Origin: Corydoras sp. C115
Taxonomy: Eukaryota > Chordata > Actinopteri > Siluriformes > Callichthyidae
DNA length: 64,000 nucleotides
NCBI GenBank assembly: GCA_019802505.1
Contig: JAFMOC010000021.1
Span: 1,051,501 to 1,115,500 of the forward strand
Direction: 5' to 3'
Each line of letters starts with the position of its first letter. The first letter of the stretch is position 1. The translations under genes and the position numbers were made by a program. A model generated the notes under the pieces. That model saw nothing but the letters and a program-made list of their open reading frames with translations, did not search any database and was not told the origin of the DNA. Of the stretch, positions 31,421-41,739 are shown piece by piece.

Positions 31421-31775
31421 TGCTTTAAAGCAGGGTTCACCATCGCTGCATGAATAAGCATCCTATATTAATCCCCGCGAGTAAATGCATATGCGCGCTA
31501 TATGGTGCAACATTTCCATAGATTTAGGAGTATGTGGGAAGGTTTTATAAAGAAACGTAAACAAATAAATAATAAAATAAGAGTAACGCCGCTAAACTGC
31601 GGGGTGTTTGGAACTTAAAACGTGAGGGATTACTGCGCATGCGCATTGCTTCAGAAGGATTTGTTCCTGATGAGTTCCAAGCTTATAAAAACAGATTAAT
31701 TAATTTAATGTTTAAAAGTAACGGAAGTTAAGTTTAAGTTGTCGGTTACATGTTTTTAATCTGCTCTGGTTATCG
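31421..31775. other. CpG-bearing AT-rich flank of the array
   Basis: GCATATGCGCGCTATATGGT and CGCATGCGCATTGC are short CpG-rich palindromic blocks of the sort found at subterminal regions of hAT elements. No gene. Confidence 0.4.
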
Positions 31776-31787
31776 GTACATGAACAA

Positions 31788-31880
31788 ACAAACATACCTT
31801 ACAACTGCAGCACAACGCCGACAAACCATCCGTGTTCGATCTACCTGCACTGCTCCGGTGCTGTTGTAATTTACAGGCAA
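31788..31880 (-). pseudogene. Possible hAT transposase BED exon with donor
   Basis: Minus-strand frame reads AVQVDRTRMVCRRCAAVV and then meets AAG|GTATGT, a good splice donor. VDRTRMVCRRC with CxxC spacing resembles the start of a BED zinc finger in hAT/ZBED transposases, whose second half would lie in the next exon. No such exon or catalytic core is found leftward, where the tandem array lies. The upstream frame (112 codons from 32108) is open but without known domain. A chance match is possible. Confidence 0.4.
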
Positions 31881-32127
31881 ACAAAATCCTCCAAAAACGG
31901 TTAATGTAAATACGACAGCGTGTAATTTGCGTGGATCTTTTCCACGCGTGATCCAAACTCCGCCTATAAACTGAGCTCTAATTAGCATGGCATGCGTAGC
32001 AGCGAGTATAGCTAAGGTGCAACTAGCAACTCGGCTGGGAGTGCAACTCGTCTCCCAATAATGGTTCCGCCTTGTGTTAATTTTTTGCTTTATTGCAACA
32101 ACACGCAATGCAAAACATCACTCAACC

Positions 32128-32290
32128 AGGGCCGTTTTTAGGGTTTAGAAACATCAGGGGTTTTAGCCCAGATCCCTTATTACCCCTCTCTGATCTTATT
32201 AAAATAGTGCCCTTTCATTTCGTGTATATATCTGTTTTCAAACTGTTGTTCCATTCATAAAATTAAATATCATGAAATATGTCTGTTAGT
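32128..32290 (+). mobile_element. Possible DNA transposon end
   Basis: CAGGGCCGTTTTTAGGGTTT followed by CATCAGGGGTTTTAGCCCAG looks like the terminus of a fish hAT-like element, but I find no matching inverted end, so this is a weak call. Confidence 0.3.
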
Positions 32291-32499
32291 AGTGGATAGT
32301 GTTATGTTCCAATAAACCGCTGACTTCCAGAAGTTCCAAAAGTATTTAATGCGTTTTACTGAATAGTAACAGAACAGTGTACAGAAAAATCATCAATGGC
32401 AGGCAACCGCGATTGATGAGAGAGCTCTGAATTCTCAAGCATCCCACTTCGGTATATAATACTTAGGTGGGCTTAGGTGGGCTGAAATAAAATAAAAAG

Positions 32500-32850
32500 G
32501 AAAAGAAAAGAGAGGGGAAAAAAAGCTAACTATTCTAATGTGGAGAACATACCAAACTTACAAAAGTTGACGATGGCTAACCAAAAAGATAAGCAAAAAA
32601 AAAAAAAAAAAAGAAGAAAATAAAGTTACAAAACCTTCAAAAAACTTTCAAAAAAACGCTAACTATGCTAATGTGGAGAATGTGCCAAACTTCCAAAGGT
32701 TGACAGTGGATAAGCAAGACCAATTAAAAAAGAAATGAATAAATAAAAATGTGTGCTTTTTTTGGAAATTTAAAAAAATGCTAACAATGCTAAAGTGGAG
32801 AACATGCCAAATTTCCAAATCTTAACAGACCCCCACCAACAGAATGAACA
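32500..32850. repeat. Three tandem copies of a 122-133-bp unit
   Basis: GCTAAC...GCTAATGTGGAGAA...CCAAACTT.CAAA recurs at 32525, 32658 and 32780. Units are A-rich and diverged from each other by about 20%. Confidence 0.8.
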
Positions 32851-33085
32851 ACTAAAGGAAAGAAGAAAACAAGAAAAAAAGAAAGAAAAACCTGTGAAAT
32901 TGATTAAAATTCAAAATTCAAAGCTGCAAAAAAAATTCAATACGAAAAAAGTCTCCGAAAAGGGGTGTGGAATGAAAACCGTACGCCAAATTGCTCCAAA
33001 AAGCACAAACAACCTAAGGGGCTATAGGTAATACGAATTTCAGCGTTCTACGCCAAAATCGTGCGAGAATATTAAGAAGAAGGTT
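32851..33085. other. A-rich intergenic DNA
   Basis: Lysine-rich chance frame only (from 32795); no gene is supported. Confidence 0.5.
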
Positions 33086-33097
33086 AAGAAGAACAGC

Positions 33098-33417
33098 GGC
33101 GGCACGGTGGCTTAGCACATTCACCTCTCAGTGTTAGGGATTCGAATGTTCTCCCCGTGTCCGCGTGGGTTTCATCCGGGTTCTCCGGTTTCCTCCCACA
33201 GTCCAAAAACATGGAACAAGTCAATTATATTCTCCAAATTGCCCGATATAAAGTGTGTGTGTGTGAGTGAGTGTGTGCCCAGCGATGGATTAGCACCCTG
33301 TCCTGGGTGTATCTGCCCAGCGCCCGAAACATTCTCCCCTGGATGGGCATGGGGAACCCCACCGCGACCCTACTAGAGGATAAAGCGGGAGATAATGAAT
33401 GAATGAATAAAGGAATG
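33098..33417 (+). mobile_element. V-SINE, plus strand, 12-bp TSD
   Basis: GGCGGCACGGTGGCTTAGCA to GAATGAATAAAGGAATG, with the B-box region deleted after GGGATTCGAA. AAGAAGAACAGC flanks it at 33086-33097 and 33418-33429, exact. Confidence 0.93.
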
Positions 33418-33429
33418 AAGAAGAACAGC

Positions 33430-33454
33430 AAGTTGGCTTCTTCCAAGCCAACTT
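33430..33454. repeat. Perfect 10-bp hairpin next to the SINE
   Basis: AAGTTGGCTT, loop CTTCC, AAGCCAACTT. It begins directly after the SINE's right target duplication, so it belonged to the pre-insertion site. Confidence 0.9.
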
Positions 33455-34565
33455 AATAATAGTAAATGGCTGTCAAGTTTTTCAAAACAGTCTAAATTAT
33501 GTAATTTAAATTAACCATATGTTCTGTATTATATATTTATTATTCAGGAGAAATAAATTTGTCTTCTATAATATTTTAAAATACTTTTAGACTTTTCTTT
33601 TTGCACATTACAGACAGTGAGAAATTCTTGCGCCATTTTCTAAATATTATTTCATAAAACTCAGCTCTAATCACCAGTGTTGAAACCATGGTTTTTTTTA
33701 ATGTTCGGTTCTAAAATTATAATACTGCATTTGTTACATAACGCCTCTTAGGAGCTCTTCAACTCAATTTTGAAAAAAAAGTTTGAAATTACCAAACTTC
33801 ATGTTCAGCCTCTAAGCCCGAAGCTTTTGGTGCCCAGCTCACATTCGCACACACAGCCAGGCTTAGTAATGGGTCTGTGTGCGGAGGGCAGCATGTGAAG
33901 TCGGATCAGTACATGAACGAGGCCATCCTGTATAGACAGTGAGGAGAACCCCTGGGCTTCATGAAGACGTGCCACACTCCACCAACTACTGACAGTCCCT
34001 CCACTGAGACACAGCCGTAGGCACACATGCACGTCAGACTGGGCGACAGCTGCCAGTCACCCTGAATCCATCCAGCGTTTACTAGGATTAGAACCTGACA
34101 AGTCTTTGCTGTGTGCTTTCAGCAGACAGGACTTATGGGGGATTGGAGCTGCTGCACACTGGGTTACATGCTCGCAATGTTAAACACAGACAGTGCATGG
34201 GCTGACAGCAGTTTGGAAAAACTGTTTGTTCCTTATTATCCTCCCGGCAAAGTGCTGTCAGACCTCAACAGATAAAATTTGGGGAACAACAATATTTGTC
34301 ACAAAGTGCAAACTTGCAGTACAAACTTGTACATCTCCGCTACAGTCTGATTCGAAAAAAGTGCTGAAGTTCACAGTTCAAGTTTTTTTCTCATTTATTT
34401 ATATTGGATGTATTGTTTCCAAGCTTGACACTTCTGCATCTGTTCCTATTAGTTCTGCTGCTGAAGTCTGTTATGCCAGAGTCACATGTTGCATGTTGTC
34501 AATCAAACTTTACTTTGCCTTATTAGCTCTAACTGCTTTTCTTGTCTTGTTCTTGTTTATTTTGA
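33455..34565. other. Repeat-poor intergenic DNA
   Basis: Left part AT-rich. 33795-34170 is GC-richer, unique, and has a minus-strand open frame (MHVCLRLCLSGGTVSSWWS...) with no known domain and no splice context. 34190-34560 is unassigned. Confidence 0.4.
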
Positions 34566-34569
34566 GGTG

Positions 34570-34975
34570 TTGCCAAATTCCTTGAGGTGTCATCTGCTCT
34601 TCATCCATGGCTCTGCCGGAGCACTGCGGCTACAACGATTTACTGGAAGAAACCTGGATTTCTATTGGCCTGGCAGTCCTGCAATGGACTTATGAAGTTT
34701 TCCAATTGTTACAGTGTTTTACCAGTTGTTGAATACAGACACCAGATCACCACACAATCTGTACATGGCTGTCCTACACTGTTGATGCTGCCCGGCCACT
34801 CATGGAGGATGAGTCCCCCACTGAGCCTTGGTCCTCTCAAGGTTTTTATTTTTTTCTTGCCGCTGTAACTTTGGTTTGCTCTTTAGGGGTTAGGCTCAGA
34901 ATGCTGTAAAGCTGCTTTGAAACAATGTACTATTGAAAAAATTGGTATATTAATAAATGTTGATGTCTCCATATA
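34570..34975 (+). mobile_element. LINE-tail-like retroposon, plus strand
   Basis: The longest copy of this family: CATCTGCTCTTCATCCATGG, TGATGCTGCCCGGCCACTCA, GAGTCCCCCACTGAGCCTTG, GTAAAGCTGCTTTGAAACAA, ending near TATATTAATAAATGTTGATG. It has no intact reverse transcriptase. Confidence 0.75.
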
Positions 34976-35064
34976 AAGAACTGTTTTAGTTGTTAAAACA
35001 TGTTAGTTTGTGTGAAGAGTTCTTTGGTTCACAGTTCTTTTGCCTGTCTTAATTAGATATAGCC

Positions 35065-35450
35065 ACATTCCTCCTCTGCATATAATTCTCCATCTTGCCT
35101 TGTCCTGACTATCCTCCTATGTCACTCCAACCACCTGACGTCCTCCCCCAGCACATCCATAAGCCTCTTTTTTGGCCGTCTTCTCCTCCTTTTGCCTGTT
35201 AGTCCCATCCTCAGCACCCCTCTATCAATATATATCTCATTCCTCCTCTGCACATGTCCAAACCACCTCAATCTCCATAACTTTCTTTCCAAAACATCCT
35301 ACCTGTGCCTTCCTTATAATAAACTTCTAATTTTGTCCATCTTCAACACTTTCAATGACAATCATGACATCTTCATCTCACGACTTCCAGTTCCCGAGCC
35401 CGCCTTTCTGTCAGTGCTGCCGCCTCTAATTTCTACAGTAAGGTATTTGA
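35065..35450 (-). pseudogene. RTE-type LINE ORF2 C-terminal fragment
   Basis: Minus-strand translation gives RWFGHVQRRNEIYIDRGVL then RMGLTGKRRRRRPKKRLMDVL and an in-frame stop after VRWLE. RW.GHV.RR followed by R..GRPK.RW/LMD is the C-terminal signature of RTE-clade LINEs (family knowledge). No upstream RT part is attached; dead copy. Confidence 0.85.
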
Positions 35451-35459
35451 AATAATGCT

Positions 35460-36325
35460 ATTTCATGCACCAGTTCAACTGTATATTCCTCTTGCTCGAC
35501 CATCGTTTATGATGATGTCACCTGCACTCATTAATATCTCTGTGGGTTCACAGATGGCTCTGTAGACCAGTCAGGAGTCTCGTTAATGTTTAATGACAAG
35601 CCTGGGCTCAATTAACTGTGTTGTGCATATATACTTCACAATCAATATATTGATTTATACTTTTAATGACAAAAGAAGATTGTGTTTTACACTGACTGAT
35701 TGGTTCAAGATATTGACAAAGGATCAATGAATGTACTAGTTTTGTAATGGCTCTGACCCTGATTAACCATGGCATTGATTTTATGTCTATGGAGAGGATT
35801 GCTAAAAAGTGTATTTGAAGTATTATGATGTCATTCTCACACTTACACGTCATTAATGCAAACAATACCAATCTTAAAACATTTGACTTTTTACATGAGA
35901 GGAAAAAAATGTCTTAAAATTCAATATGGGAGGAAGAAACCCACTCCAAGTCTGTTTCTCATTCTCTGTAACTTCAGAATCCCCTATAGAACAAGTGGAT
36001 ATCAAAAGTTTCAGGCGACCGTGCTGAACTTTTAGCCTTAATCCATTTTCTGTAAATAAATCTGTCATTGAAGCAATGGAACAACATGTCTTTGAAGTAC
36101 TTTCAATATATATATTCAATATTTATGCCATACTCTGCACATACATTAAATGAAAAAATATGAATGAAAACTAAATCAAATTTGGAAACTTTCTAAGTTA
36201 AAATCCATAGAGGAGGGAATATGACCTAGATTTGAAATAAATACTAAAATTAATATTTGTAGTAAAGCTGTTTTACCATAAATAATCAGATTAATAAACA
36301 CCTTATGCAGATTAAAAAAGAACTA
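35460..36325. other. AT-rich intergenic DNA
   Basis: No gene or repeat recognised across about 870 bases. Confidence 0.4.
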
Positions 36326-36329
36326 AAAT

Positions 36330-36543
36330 CCATTCATCCCATGCCCATCCAGGGGAGAACATTTCGGGTGCTGGGCAGATACACCCAGGACAGGGCGCAC
36401 ACACTCACTCACACAGACACACACTATATAAGGGCAATTTTGATGAAAACCTGAGGACAACATGGAAACTCCACCCAGATCAGTATTCGAACCTGGATCC
36501 CCAGGACTGAGAGATGGATATACTAATCACTATGCCACGACGG
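36330..36543 (-). mobile_element. V-SINE, minus strand, internally deleted
   Basis: ATCCATTCATCCCATGCCCA joins tail directly to the body, and the V domain is reduced to GAGGACAACATGGAAACTCC. Head ends ACTATGCCACGACGGCC. Confidence 0.8.
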
Positions 36544-36631
36544 CCTTTAAAAAAATAAAATAAAATAAAATAAACAATAATTTTGTAAATGAAAATTGTC
36601 CAGCAGTTCACAAGTGTAAAAACTAATGTAC

Positions 36632-36633
<2 letters not shown>

Positions 36634-36662
<29 letters not shown>

Positions 36663-36686
36663 TCGCACTCACACACACGAAAACAC

Positions 36687-36761
<75 letters not shown>

Positions 36762-36812
36762 CACACACTACCACACACAGACACACACACAGACACAGCG
36801 GCACACACAATA
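36634..36812. repeat. (AC)n and (ACAG)n microsatellite
   Basis: Long AC tracts broken by CGAAAACACGAAA, then eight or so ACAG units at 36732-36760 and AC again. Opens frames of Thr-His or Val-Cys repeats on both strands; these are not genes. Confidence 0.97.
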
Positions 36813-37360
36813 CAACACAATTACCCCCTTGGTTCTAAGAAGGATCAGGGAAGATCAAAGGAAATCACTGCAGGGAACATTTCTCTTAAGGGTACAAATT
36901 ATTTTTAGAAAAAAAGATTATGTAAATAAAAAATAAACAAAGTTTTTCTTTTTCAGTGTGTTGCTCACATATTCATTGTATTGTGCAGTCTGTTCTAAAA
37001 TACTTCTGCTGTTTGTAGCCTCACAAATGGAACAAAAATACAAAAAAACTGTCTTTAAATATTTGAAATCTTTGACTCTTTCATTGTAATGCTTTAACTA
37101 TAACTTTATAAACAGATGACATTCTGTTCCTCACAAGTTGGACAGATTTTGATCGCAGCCTCCAAAGTCTGACCAGAATGATAGTGTCAGTCTCTTGAAC
37201 AGACAGCTGAAGAGGTGAATCCAGAGGTCAGTCACTAGAGTAACTATAGCTTCAATCCATATACATCATGAAAGGAGAGCATGTGAGTTCTAAAGATTTT
37301 TTCTTCCTGTAGTTTCAGCTGAGTTATAGCTGTAATATTAGGACTAATAGTTCATCCCAT
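36813..37360. other. Intergenic DNA
   Basis: No gene or repeat recognised. Confidence 0.4.
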
Positions 37361-37364
37361 CTGT

Positions 37365-37600
37365 CTCTACAATGTCCGAAATAGGGGCACAATATAAGTG
37401 TCCCAGAAGTGCAGTTACTCTAATGTGCCTCCCAGGGTTAATTACTGGACCTTGAGGTACCTTAGTGTACTTTATCAGGGACATAAAGGTACATACATGT
37501 TCCCAAACAGTAAATAAAACAACCTTAGAGGGTACCACACAAGTAAGAAGCATTGTACTGCACACCCTAAAGGTTTATGGACATAAATATATATATATTG
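37365..37600. repeat. GGTACC-rich old interspersed repeat
   Basis: AGGTACCTTAGTGTAC, AAAGGTACATACATGTTCCC and AGAGGGTACCACACAAG resemble an old fish repeat with alternating GTACC/GGTAC motifs. I cannot name the family. Confidence 0.4.
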
Positions 37601-37999
37601 CAGTGTATGGAATTTGTTCCTACAAATTGTAATTCCTAGCTCCAGTCTAACAGTAAAGCAAAGTTTCCCTTATACTTGACCTAAAGCAACATGATTTAAT
37701 CATTTTACTTTAATCCATTTACTTTAATTTACTTGATTTAGTACTTTAATAATTTTGTGCATTATTTTAATTTCATTTATTTCATCCTTCCTATACTGTT
37801 TTATTATTTTACATCTTCTATTTATACTTTACTGTTTTATTATTGTATTATTATTCTCACTGTTCTCATGAAATCATGTCAAGCTCAATCTAAGTGCTAT
37901 AGTGCTAAAACTAATGTTTTAAGCGCAAAACAGTAATAACAAGAGGCTTCATATTCCAATATTACTCCTATAAAATAAGTGTAAGGTGTTGTTTGCTAC

Positions 38000-38235
38000 A
38001 TTAGATTAGATTACATAACATTTGATCATTTTGCAGATGCTTTTATCCAAGACGACTTATAAATATCCCAACTCGGTTGGGGTCAGAGTGAAGGATTGGT
38101 ACAGCATCTCTGGACCAATAAGGGTTAAGGGTCTTTCTGAAGTAACCACACTGGTAACTTTAGTAGATCTGGGATTTGAACCCACAACCTTCTCTTTGAT
38201 AGTCCAACACCCTACCCACTAAGCTTCCATGCCCT
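38000..38235 (-). mobile_element. tRNA-derived SINE with HpaI/RSg-like tail
   Basis: Near-complete minus copy: inverse tail TTTTGCAGATGCTTTTATCC at the left, B box inverse GGATTTGAACCC at about 38170, and head end CACCCTACCCACTAAGCTTC. Same family as 1463-1877. Confidence 0.85.
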
Positions 38236-38583
38236 CATTTGCTGTTTAATAAAATATTTGTTGGCAGGATATTGAAGATTGACTGTTAAATGTTTTTGAT
38301 TTTATGTTCAGATTTAATTATATGTGTGTGTGTATGTGAACAGAGTGGGCAAATCCAACATGGACAAAGGGGGTAAGGGAAACAAGGGCATCGGTCAGGG
38401 GTTCCACTAATGGTCTTTGTGCAGAGGGGCGAGACTTGGAACATGAAAAGAGTACGCAGTGGTACATAAATGGGGCGTCAATTGCAAGTACACCAGCCAA
38501 AACTTTTTTTTGTTCCACAGTCTGTAAATTAATCCCATTGTGTTTGTGGTTAATCCTGGATTGGGTCTTCATAGTGTTCCCCA
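38236..38583. other. Intergenic DNA
   Basis: 38330-38510 is GC-richer and unassigned; a plus frame reading STQWYINGASIASTPAK continues into the MITE and is not supported as a gene. Confidence 0.4.
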
Positions 38584-38585
38584 TA

Positions 38586-39046
38586 CAGTACCAGTCAAAA
38601 GGTCACACCCTCATTTTTTCTCCACTTATTGTCTGTATTATGGACTTTGTAGTTTTTCAATTCCATACTACAGGAACTACAGTACACCTCTGTTCTCTTG
38701 TGGACTACAGTACACCTCTGTTCTCTAATGGTTTGGAACCCAATATCACCACCACAGAGCAGGTATTATTTGCTTGGTGCACTATTCCTATCCCAGCAGT
38801 GTGACTGATGTGTTTAAATAAAACTACAGCAGCACTGCTGCACTAAAACCCCATCAGGGTCACTGCAGAACTGACAATAAACAATCCACCACCAAAATTA
38901 TATTTGTTCTGTGATGGTCCTGACCAATAGAGAACAGAGAACCAACAGGGGACTAACAAAAAACATGGAACACAGATGGACTACAGTCTGAGGAGTAAAT
39001 AGACAATGAAGCAAAAAGGGGGTGTGCAAACTTTTGAAAGGTAACG
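38586..39046. mobile_element. MITE, CAGTACCAGTCAAAAG ends, TA duplication
   Basis: The one complete copy: left end CAGTACCAGTCAAAAGGTCA, right end inverse CGTTACCTTTCAAAAGTTTG. TA lies on both sides (38584-38585 and 39047-39048), as in Tc1/mariner-type elements. The interior is partly palindromic (AGCAGGTATTATT, CTACAGCAGCACTGCTGCAC) and has an 18-base tandem repeat CAGTACACCTCTGTTCTC at 38681-38722. No coding capacity. Confidence 0.85.
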
Positions 39047-39169
39047 TATATATCAGTCAATTACATGACGGCAGTGCAGATAGAGGTAATTTTGCAATAA
39101 ACCCTTAGAATAAGGAGGATAATAATCTTATCTTTTTTTGTCCATGGCATGATTGTGCCAAATAGAAAA

Positions 39170-39603
39170 CATCCATCCATTATCTTCTGCTTAATCCTCT
39201 ACTACTGACTTGTGATGTTCTCACAAGTCAGTTCTCATTTGTAAGTCGCTTTGGACAAAAGCGTCTGCTAAATGACTAAATGTAAATGTACTAGGGTTCA
39301 CCATGCCCATCCAGGGGAGAATGTTTCGGGTGCTGGAAAGATACACCAAGGACAGGGCGCCAATCCATCGCTGGGCACACACTCACTCACATAGACACAC
39401 ACATAAACACACTCTATATGGGGAAATTTGGAAAATTCAGTTGACCTTGATCTATGTTTTTGGATTGTGGGAGGAAAGCAGAGAACCCGAAGGAAACCCA
39501 TGGGGACATGGGGAGAAAATGGCAACCAGATTGGGATTCAAACTAGGAATCCCTAGCGCTAAGAGACAAACGTATTAACCACTAAGCCACCGTGCCGCCC
39601 TAT
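39170..39603 (-). mobile_element. V-SINE, minus strand, split by a SINE tail
   Basis: AAATAGAAAA at 39160-39169 and 39604-39613 is the target duplication. The 3' part of the copy (39170-39204) is separated from the rest (39289-39603) by an 84-base insert. Confidence 0.9.
39205..39288 (+). mobile_element. HpaI-type SINE tail inserted in the V-SINE
   Basis: CTGACTTGTGA TGTTC TCACAAGTCAG (39205-39231) is a perfect 11-bp hairpin; it leads into TTTGTAAGTCGCTTTGGACA and the family end GCGTCTGCTAAATGACTAAA. TACTA flanks the insert (39200-39204, 39289-39293). A 5'-truncated SINE with a short inverted repeat at its 5' edge fits the event. Confidence 0.85.
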
Positions 39604-39613
39604 AAATAGAAAA

Positions 39614-39995
39614 TATATTGAAACATTATACAAAATAAAGCATAACATCTTTGGATACATCAATAAAGTACGATGCCTTGAAATACAAACATGTGCTATT
39701 CATTCTGCTTCAGTGAATCCTATGTTGAAGATTAATCTCTTTCGTTCTGTGTATACAATAACAGATTCTGCTAGAAGACTTTTTCTCTCTCCATACAGTG
39801 ATGTGAATGTCTAGACTTGACTGATTACAGTGTACTTCATATAATTGCACAATGGGGATGTAGTTCAGTTCTAGAACACGTGCGTTGCATCTTTAAGGTG
39901 TTGCTTTGCAATTTCCTGATTCAATTGATATGGAGTTGGATGTATAACTCTGACTTATGAAGGTATTAGCACAATTTACTTAAATACAAACACTA
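39614..39995. other. Intergenic DNA
   Basis: No gene or repeat recognised. Confidence 0.4.
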
Positions 39996-39999
39996 ATAA

Positions 40000-40258
40000 G
40001 AGTGGCATAGTGGTTCACTTCGCAGCATGGGGCTCCAGGTTCTGGTCCTGATGTGGGTGGAGTTTATATAACTTTATATATTTATATAAATTGGCTGCTC
40101 TAAATTGCCCATATATAGCTTTTGTTCTAGTGAGTGTGTGCCAAGCAACGGATTGGTACCTTGTCCTGGGTGTATCTGCCCAGTGCCTGAACTTTTCTAG
40201 CCTGAATGGGCTTGGGAAGCCCTCCCCTCTGTGAACCTAGAAGAGGATTAAAGTGAAG
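40000..40258 (+). mobile_element. V-SINE, plus strand, V domain lost
   Basis: AGAGTGGCATAGTGGTTCAC head, then GGGTGGAGTTTA jumps to a body (AAATTGGCTGCTCTAAATTG). The very end (GTAAGCGGAAGATAACGACA) is found beyond the next SINE at 40541-40560, so the copy is probably split. Confidence 0.75.
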
Positions 40259-40259
40259 T

Positions 40260-40540
40260 GATCTATTTTGCCTACTGTGCAAAATAGATATTCAAAAAAA
40301 GTATTCCTCCACAAAAAAAGTATTCCTCCACATTTAACCCATCTGTGCACACATATACACACTGATGAAGTGGGCACATGTGCCTAAAGAGGTGGGCAGC
40401 CCTGTACATGGCACCCGGTGTGCAATTGGGGTTTGGTGTCTTGCCCAAAGATACTTTAGACATAGTACTTGGTGGGAATTAAACCAGGGACCTTCAGGTT
40501 GCAGGCTGGTTCCTTAACTACAAACCTACTACTGCCCTGT
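40260..40540 (-). mobile_element. Second tRNA-like SINE family, minus strand
   Basis: Minus-strand head GGGCAGTAGTAGGTTTGTAG with a B-box-like GGTTTAATTCCC near 40475; body contains the inverse of GGGCAGCCCTGTACATGGCA and CACATTTAACCCATCTGTGC. A tandem repeat of AAAGTATTCCTCCAC lies at 40299-40331. Related copies are at 53460-53665 (minus) and 56045-56185 (plus). Confidence 0.7.
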
Positions 40541-40574
40541 TGTAAGCGGAAGATAACGACATGAGATGTGACAA

Positions 40575-41125
40575 ACACTAATAATTTATTCTGACAGAAT
40601 TCTGAACTATAGATGTGCATCAGTTGAAGCAAGTGTCCTCAAGTCACAGTGAGTTTGCAACATTGATCTTTTTATTTTTATGTGGTTGCACCCACAGGCA
40701 CGTTTCAGACTTCTTCAAAACCGACCGAACAAACATGCAGCTAGCCTTTTATCTTGAAACTAATGCCGGCTTAGCCATGCTATAGAAACATCAGAGTAAG
40801 ACACGGAGCAGAGAGAGGGTTAAACTGAATAAGAAGGTGGCTTATAGCAATTCTGACGCCTTTTTAATCTTCCCTCGAGCATTCATTCTCTGCTGCCAGT
40901 CTGTGCAGTAAGGGTCCTGTAAGGTCAGTATAATGACTTTGTGCGAGTACAGAGACATGTGCCTGCACTGTAGCTACAAACTGACCCAGTGTGCCCAATT
41001 TATTTTCAAATATCTACTATACCTCATAGTCTCACAATGCCAGGTGTGATCTCATAACAGAACTACATGTACAGTCTATTATTCTTCATGGTTAGTTAAT
41101 CACACCTAAAACAGATGCAGAAAAA
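40575..41125. other. Repeat-poor intergenic DNA
   Basis: Unique sequence of even composition at 40640-41010; no open frame or splice pattern to suggest an exon. Confidence 0.4.
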
Positions 41126-41127
41126 AG

Positions 41128-41737
41128 AGGAACATATTCATAATGCATTATAAGTGCATTTATTAAGCTTTATAAAGTATTCATAATGCTTTATAACATT
41201 TGTCATGAGCCTTTGTTAATGTACATAGATGTTCATAAGCATATTCATAAATTGTCATAACAATTTGACATAAGGCTTTATAACATTATGCATTATAATA
41301 TAAACTTATTTAAACTTTTGATTCTTTGGATGTTTAGACATTCTTACTGAAAACAGGATGATTACTCTTTACTTAAAGTCTGTAAATAGCATTTATAAGC
41401 TTTTATAAAGTCATTATGTACTAATATGTATACAGTCTCTTTCCAATAGATAATTAATGACAACAGTTCACTTTATTCCTAAAGAGAGCTTTAATAAAGA
41501 GTTATGAGCAGTTATAAAGTGTTAAACACAAATAATATAAGGCTTTATGTCACTTGTGAATTTGTTGATGTACAGTTAAAATACATAATTTACAATGCGT
41601 TATGTCACTTTGTGTTATAAAGCCTAATGGCATGTTCTTATAACACTTTATAAGTGTGGCTATGCTTTATAAATGTGTTAATAGTGTGTTAATAATGCAT
41701 TATGAATACTGGATTTAGGTAAAGTGTTACCAAAAAA
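41128..41737. mobile_element. MITE with GGTAACACTTTA-type end
   Basis: Rich in ATAAAGC/GCTTTAT and TGCATTATGA motifs in both orientations; right end TTTAGGTAAAGTGTTACC is the inverse of GGTAACACTTTACCTAAA. The left terminal repeat is worn (GGAACATATTCATAATGC). Same family and order as 62525-63098. No coding frame. Confidence 0.8.
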
Positions 41738-41739
41738 AG

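Noticed and set aside
32795..33031. A lysine-rich 78-codon protein
   Set aside because: The composition comes from A-rich DNA following a tandem repeat; no motif or splice context supports it.
36547..36936. Thr-His-rich and Cys-Val-rich frames as metal-binding peptides
   Set aside because: They are translations of (AC)n and (ACAG)n tracts on either strand.
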